The translations under genes were made by a program, and so were the position numbers. Of a DNA stretch of 10,143 nucleotides, positions 1-5,814 are shown piece after piece. The notes below the pieces were generated by a model. That model was not told the origin of the DNA. It made no database searches and saw only the letters and a program-made list of their open reading frames with translations. The stretch is from Prevotellaceae bacterium (GTDB taxonomy: Bacteria > Bacteroidota > Bacteroidia > Bacteroidales > UBA932), in NCBI GenBank assembly GCA_031284065.1, contig JAITAP010000118.1, forward strand, positions 1 through 10,143, read 5' to 3'. How positions within the stretch are numbered: position 1 is the first letter of the stretch; every line of letters starts with the position of its first letter.

Positions 1-20
1 GGAATGGGGCTTGCGCAGCA

Positions 21-205
21 AACCTCATTCCCACCTAATTTCTCTACCAAAACAACCTCAGTAGCAAGGGAGAGATGTACAGGCAAATACCAACCTCATT
101 ACCTCATTAGAAAATGGACGAATGAGGTAATGAGGTTGGCCGGTATGTACGTATTTCTGCTACTGAGGTTGTTTTTGTTAGAAAAATTAGGTAAAAATGA
201 GGTTT
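21..205. repeat. MITE-like long palindromic element, copy 1
   Basis: Outer arms 21-66 and 158-204 are near-perfect inverted repeats of about 46 bp sharing the core TGCTACTGAGGTTGTTTT and an ATTAGG...AATGAGGTT end. An inner perfect 19-bp inverted repeat lies at 90-108 and 121-139. The whole element can fold into one long hairpin and has no credible ORF. A diverged copy is at about 7585-7773. This size and structure fit a non-autonomous mobile element, but no transposase or target duplication is visible, so mobility is inferred. Confidence 0.65.
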
Positions 206-290
206 ATCTCCGTCCCGTCCCGCTCCCGTCGCCGTCCCGCAAACGCCCCGCCGCCGCCGCTCCGTCCCGCCGCCGCCGCCGGCGTTAAAC
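206..290. repeat. GC-rich simple-sequence tract
   Basis: Low-complexity tract of repeated CGTCCCG heptamers (from 211) followed by CCG-triplet runs (about 249-282). The CGTCCCG units resemble half-sites of the palindromes in the adjacent array, so the tract may be decayed or expanded repeat material. It is much more GC-rich than its surroundings, and the arginine/proline-rich translations across it are not credible proteins. Confidence 0.6.
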
Positions 291-457
291 GCCATCCCGT
301 TAGGGATGGAACGCTCGGTAGAAATGGGCAATGTTCTCGGCGCAATACATTCCGTTAGGAATGTGCCCACACGCGCTCGGGTGTCATTCCTACGGAATGT
401 CGGGTTTGGTGGTAGGGATGCTTTTCTACCGAGCGTTCCATCCCTAACGGGATGGCG
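290..457. repeat. Composite palindromic element with perfect 35-bp inverted ends
   Basis: Positions 290-324 and 423-457 are exact reverse complements (35 bp). Each end holds a small palindrome (CATCCCGTTAGGGATG at 293-308; CCATCCCTAACGGGATGG at 438-455) and the tail AACGCTCGGTAGAAA pointing inward. Between them lie two further palindromes, CATTCCGTTAGGAATG (348-363) and CATTCCTACGGAATG (385-399). The nested layout resembles two back-to-back repeat units, as in BIME-type arrays of bacterial REP elements. The family name is unknown to me. Confidence 0.75.
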
Positions 458-483
458 CTTGAGAGTTGAGAATTTTGAATTGG

Positions 484-695
484 CTTGCGCCGCGCAAGTC
501 CCGTTAGGGACGGAATGTTGGTAGAAAACGGATACCCCCTTCTCGTTTTCCCCGTCCCGTAGGGACGGAATGTTGGTAAAAAATGCCACCGTTACACATT
601 TTTTCTTCCGTCCCGTTTTTACATTCCGTCCCTACGGGACGGGGGATGAGAGGGGGTGGCGTGTTTTCTACCAACATTCCGTCCCTACGGGACGG
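484..695. repeat. Array of short palindromic repeats with GGTAGAAAAC tail
   Basis: Four units share the plan palindrome plus AATGTTGGTAGAAAAC tail. GTCCCGTTAGGGAC (498-511) and CCGTCCCGTAGGGACGG (552-568) have the tail to the right. CCGTCCCTACGGGACGG at 626-642 and 679-695 point the other way; the latter is preceded by GTTTTCTACCAACATT. A separate palindrome, CTTGCGC-C-GCGCAAG, occupies 484-498. Arm changes are compensatory (CCGTCCC/GGGACGG versus CATCCC/GGGATG), which implies selection on, or spread through, a hairpin. Spacing is irregular, so this is not a CRISPR array. Confidence 0.75.
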
Positions 696-771
696 CGAGG
701 CATCAGCCAATTCAAAATTTTATTATGCGTTCTCGCTGCAACAAAGTCATTCAAAATTCAAAATTTCCTCT

Positions 772-1563
772 CTATCCCAGCTGCTCTGCCAGCCCCTTGA
801 AGTATCGGTAGGTGTTTACCGTCAGCTCGCCGGCGGCGTCGTCGTCGCAGATGATTATGCCGCGCGGGTGAATTTGAAGTGCGCTGATAGTCCACTTTTG
901 GCAGTACGCGCCCTCTACGCCGTGCTTTACCGCCTGCGCCTTGCTGCTTCCGGTGGCAAGAATGAGCACCTCCCGCGCGGCAAGGATAGTGCCTATTCCC
1001 ACCGTCAACGCGCTGTGCGGCACTGCGCCGACGTCGCCGCCAAAAAAGCGCGAGTTGGCTACCAGCGTGTCGCAGGTGAGCGTTTTGATGCGCGTAAGCG
1101 AAGTGAGCGACGAAAACGGCTCGTTGAACGCAATGTGCCCGTCGTTGCCTACGCCGCCCAAAAACAGGTCAATGCCGCCACAGGTGGCTATCTTTGCCTC
1201 GTAGCTTCGACACTCTTCCTCAAGGTCGCTTGCGTTGCCGTTGAGTATGTTTACATTTGCGGGAGGAATGTCGATGTGCTTAAAGAAGTTGCTCCACATA
1301 AAGGTGTGGTAGCTTTGGGGGTGGTCTTTCGGGAGCCCAACGTATTCGTCCATGTTAAACGTTACCACGTTTTTGAATGACACGTCGCCCTGCTTGTTTG
1401 CTTTTATCAGCTCCTTGTACGTTTCCAGCGGAGTTGAGCCTGTTGGCAGCCCCAAAACAAAGGGTTTTTCCGATTTTTTTCCGTGCTCGTTGATGCCTGC
1501 GATAATATGTGCCGCCGCCCGCTGCGCCACAACCGGCGCATTTTTTTCTATAATTAGCCGCAT
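772..1563 (-). CDS. nagB: Glucosamine-6-phosphate deaminase
   Basis: Cytosolic enzyme converting glucosamine-6-phosphate to fructose-6-phosphate and ammonia, the last step of GlcNAc/GlcN catabolism. The 263-aa protein is full length (E. coli NagB is 266 aa) and aligns without gaps to E. coli numbering over the active site. Asp72 (NMDEY), Asp141 and His143 (GNDGH), Glu148 (FNEP), Arg172 (NSRFF) and Lys208 (GSSKA) are all in place. The allosteric GlcNAc-6-P pocket residues Ser151, Ser152, Arg158, Lys160 and Thr161 also match, so activation by GlcNAc-6-P is plausible. The start MRLIIEKNAP matches the family N-terminus. It lies 60 nt downstream of the NagB/PIG-L fusion on the same strand and is probably the last gene of the operon. 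No terminator is evident after it. Confidence 0.96.
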   Translation of the reverse strand: MRLIIEKNAPVVAQRAAAHIIAGINEHGKKSEKPFVLGLPTGSTPLETYKELIKANKQGDVSFKNVVTFNMDEYVGLPKDHPQSYHTFMWSNFFKHIDIPPANVNILNGNASDLEEECRSYEAKIATCGGIDLFLGGVGNDGHIAFNEPFSSLTSLTRIKTLTCDTLVANSRFFGGDVGAVPHSALTVGIGTILAAREVLILATGSSKAQAVKHGVEGAYCQKWTISALQIHPRGIIICDDDAAGELTVNTYRYFKGLAEQLG

Positions 1564-1567
1564 GATA

Positions 1568-1579
1568 ATACAGTATTCA
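1568..1579. promoter_or_regulatory. Candidate operator motif upstream of nagB
   Basis: The 12-mer ATACAGTATTCA lies 5 nt upstream of the nagB start codon. Its core ATAC-A-GTAT is a small odd palindrome, extending here to AATAC-A-GTATT. The identical 12-mer occurs at 5677-5688 in the transporter leader, and I saw no third copy. Sharing between two leaders of one sugar locus suggests a regulator site, possibly for the ROK protein. This is inference from two copies only. Confidence 0.3.
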
Positions 1580-1623
1580 GTATAATGTTCAACAAATTCA
1601 ATAGTTCTCTAAATTTCGCTTTT

Positions 1624-3567
1624 TCAGATTATCCTCACAAATACCTCGATGGCTTGGTATTCTGCCATTCCCAGCTTGTCGTACATGCGCGCCGTGTTTT
1701 GCGTTCTGTCTTCGGCGCGCTGCCAAAATTCGCGCGTGTCGCTGCCGGGGAACGGCACAATGTCTTTTTGCGAAAGGTGGCGGTAGATAGCGTGGCGCTT
1801 TTTCAGCATTTCCTCAGGGCTAAGCGGCACCGCCATGTCCACCACGCCCAAATCCCACTCCTGCCATGCCCCGCGGTAGAGCCACATTTGCACTTCCTTT
1901 GCCCAGTCTTCTTTTCCCACAAGCTGCATAGCCCCCAGCACGGCCTCAATGCAAATGCGGTGGGTGCCGTGCGGGTCGGAGAGGTCGCCGGCGGCGTAAA
2001 TCTGGTGCGGCTTTATTTCGTTCAGCAGGCGCACTACAATATCAATGTCTTCCTGCCGGAGCAACCCTTTTTTTATGCCCCCCGTTTCGTAAAACGGGAG
2101 GTTGAGGAAGTGCGCGTGGGTTTCCTCGTTTAGTCCAAAGAGGCGCGAGGCCGCCTTAGCCTCGGCACGCCGTATGGAAGCTTTTATGTCGAGCAGCTCG
2201 CGGGACTCCGGTTCTCCGGCTTTTTTGTTGGCAATAAGATTTTTTACTTGCTCAAACTTGTTGCCCAGCTGCAGCTCTCGGGCGGTATCCATAGTCTGCA
2301 AAACAACATCGTCGTGCACAGCCACGTTGCCCGAAGTTTGGTACGCTACGTGCACGTCGTGCCCCTGATCGACGAGGCGCAGGAACGTACCGCCCATGGA
2401 TATTACGTCGTCGTCGGGGTGCGGCGAGAAGATGAGCACACGCTTGGGGAACGGCTTTGAGGTTACCGGCCGCGTTGCGTCGTCGGCGTTGGGTTTTCCG
2501 CCGGGCCAGCCCGTAATGGTGTGTTGCAGCTCGTTGAATATGTCAATATTTACCTTGTCGTAGTGCCCTCGACTTTCGAGCAGGGAGCCCAATGAATTTT
2601 CGATGTAGTCCTGATAGGTGAGCTTGAGTATGGGTTTTTTCACCTCGCCGCACAGCCACACCACAGCTTTTCGCGTAAATTTTTTTGTCCACTTGCAGGG
2701 GCCTACCAGCCATGGCGTTTGCTCGCGGGTGAGCTGGCCTGCGGCGGTTTCGTCAACCACTATTTCAATGTTGGGGTGATTTTGCAGCAGCGATGCGGGT
2801 ATTTGGTCTGTAACCTCTCCCTCCACCACCTTGCTCACAATCGCCGCTTTGCTTTCGCTCCACGCAAGCAAAATGATTCGCCGGGCGCGCATGATTGTCC
2901 CCATCCCCATGCTGATTGCCATGCGCGGGATGCTGTTGTAGTCGTGAAACAGGGGCTGCAAAGATTTGCGCGTAGCGTGGTTGAGCTGCACCAGCCGCGT
3001 GCGCGACTTGACGTAGGAGCCGGGCTCGTTAAAGCCTATTTGCCCCTGCTCGCCCATGCCCATTATCATCAGGTCGATTTTGTGAATACCGCTCTCAAAC
3101 TGCTTGCAGTACTCCGACGCGGCTTCAATCGGCACGGTTCCGTCAAAAATGTGGATGTTTTCGGGGCGGATGTTGATGTGGCTCAAAAAGTCTTCGTGTA
3201 TGCGGTAGTTGCGGCTCTGTTGCTCTGTGGCCTTGATAGGGTAGAGCTCATCCAAGCTGTACACCACCACATTTTCAAACGAAACATCGCCCTTGCGGTA
3301 GCGCTTTACCAGCTCCCGGTACAACCCGACTGGAGTACGTCCGGTGCTTAGCCCGAGCACAAAGGGATTTACCTCGCCCGTGTCGGGGCTACCCTTGTAG
3401 TCGTGGCTATTAATCATCTCCACTATGGCGTTGGAAACGTACTGTACGCCGTCGTACTCGCTTTCGTAAATGCTGGTACGGATTTTTTCGTATCGCTGCA
3501 AAATATCGCTCGGCGTTGCATTTGCTATTAACCCGCCGTCTTTCGGCAGCTTGTATCGTGTGTGCAT
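1624..3567 (-). CDS. NagB-like / PIG-L (LmbE-type) deacetylase fusion protein
   Basis: A 647-aa two-domain protein of the kind usually annotated glucosamine-6-phosphate deaminase in Bacteroides. Residues about 30-285 form a NagB/sugar-isomerase domain: GLSTGRTP (72-79), SLDEL with Asp106 at the position of NagB Asp72, FNEPGS (179-184), and Lys240 in SESKA. However, the GNDGH motif reads GEQGQ, so catalytic Asp141 and His143 are replaced by Gln174 and Gln176. Residues about 374-600 form a PIG-L domain with the metal-binding HPDDD (383-387) and DPHGTH (531-536). PIG-L enzymes are zinc-dependent N-acetylglucosaminyl deacetylases. I infer an intact deacetylase-like half and a deaminase half that is inactive or altered, perhaps a sugar-phosphate-binding module. 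Substrate is unknown. It sits between the DUF5618 gene (58 nt upstream) and nagB (60 nt downstream). Confidence 0.9.
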   Translation of the reverse strand: MHTRYKLPKDGGLIANATPSDILQRYEKIRTSIYESEYDGVQYVSNAIVEMINSHDYKGSPDTGEVNPFVLGLSTGRTPVGLYRELVKRYRKGDVSFENVVVYSLDELYPIKATEQQSRNYRIHEDFLSHINIRPENIHIFDGTVPIEAASEYCKQFESGIHKIDLMIMGMGEQGQIGFNEPGSYVKSRTRLVQLNHATRKSLQPLFHDYNSIPRMAISMGMGTIMRARRIILLAWSESKAAIVSKVVEGEVTDQIPASLLQNHPNIEIVVDETAAGQLTREQTPWLVGPCKWTKKFTRKAVVWLCGEVKKPILKLTYQDYIENSLGSLLESRGHYDKVNIDIFNELQHTITGWPGGKPNADDATRPVTSKPFPKRVLIFSPHPDDDVISMGGTFLRLVDQGHDVHVAYQTSGNVAVHDDVVLQTMDTARELQLGNKFEQVKNLIANKKAGEPESRELLDIKASIRRAEAKAASRLFGLNEETHAHFLNLPFYETGGIKKGLLRQEDIDIVVRLLNEIKPHQIYAAGDLSDPHGTHRICIEAVLGAMQLVGKEDWAKEVQMWLYRGAWQEWDLGVVDMAVPLSPEEMLKKRHAIYRHLSQKDIVPFPGSDTREFWQRAEDRTQNTARMYDKLGMAEYQAIEVFVRII

Positions 3568-3600
3568 AAAAGAAATTTAGTTCAACAATTCAGTTTTTTT

Positions 3601-3618
3601 GCCCGGTAGAAAACGGGC
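3601..3618. repeat. Small hairpin with GGTAGAAAAC core
   Basis: GCCCG-GTAGAAAA-CGGGC forms a 5-bp stem whose loop contains the GGTAGAAAAC tail of the left-end palindromic repeats. It lies between the DUF5618 gene and the fusion gene. On the minus strand the stem is followed by A residues rather than T residues, so it does not look like an intrinsic terminator for the operon. It is probably a remnant of the repeat family. Confidence 0.35.
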
Positions 3619-3625
3619 GACTCCC

Positions 3626-4093
3626 TTAGACAAAAAATGAGTAGATACGCTTTAGCACAGACGGCTTGGGCGGCGGCAGCTCCTCTACATGCTCGGGTTT
3701 GATTTTGTCTATTATTTGGTAGGCCAGATCAAAGCCTCTTTTTACAATTACCGCGTCGCGTATGCCGTCGTAGTAGCCCGACAGGTGCAGAATACTATAA
3801 ACAGTATTTACGTAGCCCAGCAACTTTTTGTCGAGCGTGCTGATATTCTCCGTGTAGTACTCTATGGATTTGCGCCCTTTTTTTCGCTCTATGCCTTTGA
3901 GCAGGAGGTATGCGTCCATAGCAATAAGCACGCCGTTGTAGGCAGTGCCGCAGGCGGTACGGACGTACTTCGCGTCGCGGTAGCGATAGTCCTCCTTGCA
4001 GGCTTTTTGCAGGGCTTCCTTAGCGTTGTTCATGTAGCGCATAGCCTCAGCGTAGGCTTGCTGCCTAACGTCTTCTTGTGTTCTTACAGCCAT
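3626..4093 (-). CDS. DUF5618-family protein
   Basis: A protein of 155 aa when started at MAVRTQEDVRQQ. The frame is open for 17 more codons upstream, but those residues (MRLSAIFANTLYLNYFA) look like translated leader, and a promoter-like TATTTTTG box overlaps them. It is predicted almost all helical, soluble, without signal peptide or membrane segment. The middle (AKYVRTACGTAYNGVLIAMDAYLLLKG) and the C-terminal YYDGIRDAVIVKRGFDLAYQIID helix recall the HEPN four-helix fold, but the HEPN RNase motif Rx4-6H is absent. I recognise it as a Bacteroidetes DUF5618-type protein; the function is unknown. It lies between the sugar transporter and the NagB/PIG-L fusion on the same strand and may be co-transcribed, though its role in amino-sugar use is unproven. 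Confidence 0.75.
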   Translation of the reverse strand: MAVRTQEDVRQQAYAEAMRYMNNAKEALQKACKEDYRYRDAKYVRTACGTAYNGVLIAMDAYLLLKGIERKKGRKSIEYYTENISTLDKKLLGYVNTVYSILHLSGYYDGIRDAVIVKRGFDLAYQIIDKIKPEHVEELPPPKPSVLKRIYSFFV

Positions 4094-4122
4094 AGCAAAA
4101 TAATTTAGGTAGAGAGTATTCG

Positions 4123-4130
4123 CAAAAATA
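4123..4130 (-). promoter_or_regulatory. Possible -7 box for the DUF5618 gene
   Basis: On the minus strand TATTTTTG fits the Bacteroidetes -7 consensus TAnnTTTG and would start transcription about 25 nt before the ATG at 4093. No TTTG stands at the expected 19-21 nt upstream (the nearest is 11 nt away), so this is a weak call. Confidence 0.25.
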
Positions 4131-4150
4131 GCAGAAAGCCGCAAATTGTC

Positions 4151-4190
4151 GGGTTTTCAGAATTTACATATTTGTTAATTTTGAAAACCC
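4151..4190. other. Intercistronic hairpin after the transporter gene
   Basis: GGGTTTTCAGAATT (4151-4164) pairs with AATTTTGAAAACCC (4177-4190), a 14-bp stem with one G-U pair and a 12-nt loop. It starts 14 nt past the transporter stop codon. There is no T-run on the minus strand after the stem, so it may be an mRNA-end stabiliser, a processing site or a weak terminator that lets differing amounts of downstream mRNA be made. Confidence 0.6.
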
Positions 4191-4204
4191 TGTAATTATG
4201 CAAA

Positions 4205-5410
4205 TTAACTCCTCCTCACCTTATACCCCCACAGGGCGTAGTAAAGAATGTAAAGGAAGCACGGCAGGCAGAGCCAGAAGGCGCTTTGCATACCAAAGGA
4301 GTCTTTCAGCCATCCCAGCAGCGGGAGAATAATTACGGGGCCTGCCATTGCCATAATCAGCAGCGAAGAGCCGGACTTGGTAAACTTTCCCAAATCGGCC
4401 ATTGCCAGCGGCCAGAGCGCAGGCCACATTAGGGAGCAGCCCAGCGCCAGCAGCGCTATTGCCCAGATGGCGGCGGTGGCGGTCAGCGTTACCACAAGGA
4501 TTGAGCCTGCAATGGCAATTAGGGAGCAAATGAGGAGCGCTGTGCTTTGTTTCAAGTACTTTGGGATAAATAGAATCCCGCAGATGTAGCCTATTACCAT
4601 GCCTACAGGGCCTATCCACGCATACCTTTCGGGGCTTGGCAGGCTGTAGAAAGTAGCGTAGTCCACCAGCGTGCTCAAGGCTATTGTTTCCGCCCCAACG
4701 TAGAAGAAGAGCGCCACGCAGCCGAGCAGCAGGTGGGGAAACTGCCAAATGGAGGTTTTGCTGTTGGCGTACGGGCAATCTTCGGCGGAGGCTTCGTCCT
4801 CGCCCGCAGCCTTTACCTCGGGAAGCGGCGCAAGCAGGGATATTACGCCAAGCAGCACAAACACTACAATGATGATGTAGAACGGCGTAAAGAGGTCGGC
4901 AATTTGAATGTCGCCGGTGCTTTTACCTATAACGAACGACAGGAAGAGCGGCGCAACAGGCCATGCCAGCTTGTTGCAAATACCCATAATGCTCATGCGC
5001 TTTGCCGCGCTTTCGAGAGGCCCCAGAATGGTAACGTAGGGGTTAATCGAAGCCTGCAAAAAGGCGTTGGCCGTGCCGGACAGGAAGGATGCTATCAGGA
5101 AAAAGGCAAAGCTCTCCTGCTGCGCCGCAAAGATAAAGGCTGCAAACGCTACGCCAAACATGCCAAACGAGAGCGCCATCGTTTTTCTGTAGCCAATGGC
5201 TTTGATGGTCATGGCTGCGGGGTAGCCAAAAAGGAGAAACGGCAGAAACGTTGCCGCAATGATGAGGTACGATAGCGCCCCCTGTATGCCCAACGATTTC
5301 TCCAATACGGGGACAAGTGGCGAGTTTATGCCCAGCGCAAAGCCAATGGCAAAAAACATAGTGCCTACAAACGCCAGCGGCACTGCATAACCGGATTTTG
5401 TTTTATTCAT
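4205..5410 (-). CDS. MFS sugar transporter, FHS (FucP / glucose-galactose) type
   Basis: An inner-membrane proton-coupled sugar importer of 401 aa with about 12 hydrophobic segments in two halves. They are joined by a charged cytoplasmic loop at about 196-220 (PLPEVKAAGEDEASAEDCPY). The FHS-family signature is clear after the fourth segment: NPYVTILGP (123-131) followed by ESAAKRMSIMGICNK. The length suits FHS members (about 400-440 aa). Family members carry fucose, glucose/galactose or, for NagP types, N-acetylglucosamine. Placement beside a ROK regulator and two NagB-domain genes makes an amino sugar the likely substrate (inference). Such a carrier delivers unphosphorylated sugar, so a kinase is needed and none is seen here. 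A consensus promoter at 5758-5788 gives a leader of about 340 nt filled with palindromic repeats. Confidence 0.88.
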   Translation of the reverse strand: MNKTKSGYAVPLAFVGTMFFAIGFALGINSPLVPVLEKSLGIQGALSYLIIAATFLPFLLFGYPAAMTIKAIGYRKTMALSFGMFGVAFAAFIFAAQQESFAFFLIASFLSGTANAFLQASINPYVTILGPLESAAKRMSIMGICNKLAWPVAPLFLSFVIGKSTGDIQIADLFTPFYIIIVVFVLLGVISLLAPLPEVKAAGEDEASAEDCPYANSKTSIWQFPHLLLGCVALFFYVGAETIALSTLVDYATFYSLPSPERYAWIGPVGMVIGYICGILFIPKYLKQSTALLICSLIAIAGSILVVTLTATAAIWAIALLALGCSLMWPALWPLAMADLGKFTKSGSSLLIMAMAGPVIILPLLGWLKDSFGMQSAFWLCLPCFLYILYYALWGYKVRRS

Positions 5411-5486
5411 TTTTTTTGTGAATTAAAAATTGATTGATACTAAGAAATTATAATTACTCAACTTTCGCAAGTGTACTCGGGCTTAC

Positions 5487-5653
5487 CCCACCCCGCAGGG
5501 ATGGGTAGCTTGGTAGAAAATATCGCCCTCTCCCCTCCAAAAACCATCATTCCGCAGGCATGCAACCTGAACGTTTGCGGGCGTATTCCTAACGGAATGT
5601 GGCGTGTCGGGTCATTTGCCATTTCTACCGTGCGCAGCACTCCGTTAGGAGTG
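5487..5653. repeat. Palindromic repeats of the left-end family in the transporter leader
   Basis: Three units are present. CCCACCCC-GCA-GGGATGGG (5487-5505, one mismatch) is followed by TAGCTTGGTAGAAAAT. ATTCCTAACGGAAT is at 5585-5598. CACTCCGTTAGGAGTG (5638-5653) is preceded by TTTCTACCGTGCGCAG. Core and tail match the units at 290-695, with different but self-complementary arms. They lie between the predicted transporter promoter and its start codon, so they would be transcribed as part of its 5' leader. Translations across them are repeat artefacts. Confidence 0.7.
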
Positions 5654-5676
5654 CAGCGTGCCCGATTAGGTATCAT

Positions 5677-5688
5677 ATACAGTATTCA
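5677..5688. promoter_or_regulatory. Second copy of the candidate operator motif
   Basis: ATACAGTATTCA, identical to 1568-1579, here inside the predicted transporter leader about 65-75 nt downstream of the expected transcription start. If a repressor binds it, it would act as a roadblock or through looping. Evidence is limited to the sequence match. Confidence 0.3.
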
Positions 5689-5757
5689 TTTTATGCTTTT
5701 TAGCATCATTCTCCTTAGCTGTGCTCAAACAAAACTCCCAGCTTTCTATCGTAGCCA

Positions 5758-5788
5758 CAAAAGTAAGTAAAAAAAATTACTAAGCAAG
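5758..5788 (-). promoter_or_regulatory. Bacteroidetes-type promoter for the transporter operon
   Basis: Read on the minus strand: CTTG (-33 element, 3 of 4 to TTTG) at 5788-5785, a 19-nt spacer, then TACTTTTG (exact TAnnTTTG) at 5765-5758. It lies just downstream of the ROK gene stop and directs transcription toward the transporter at 5410, giving a leader of about 340 nt. Confidence 0.6.
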
Positions 5789-5814
5789 CGCGTACGTAAA
5801 ATAAATGTATGGAG

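Noticed and set aside
290..695. Possible CRISPR array
   Set aside because: Units differ in arm sequence, orientation and spacing, spacers are not of uniform length, and no cas genes are nearby.
107..710. Overlapping ORFs across the left end, such as frames with recurring SLRDG and FYQHSVP peptides
   Set aside because: The recurring peptides are translations of the palindromic repeats on both strands; there is no codon structure or recognisable family.
583..1380. 265-aa plus-strand ORF overlapping nagB
   Set aside because: It is antisense to nagB, a strongly recognised enzyme, and its first part comes from the repeat array.
3591..3618. Hairpin beside a T-run as a terminator for the DUF5618 gene
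   Set aside because: The T-run precedes the stem on the plus strand and is an A-run after the stem on the minus strand, the wrong polarity for an intrinsic terminator of either direction.
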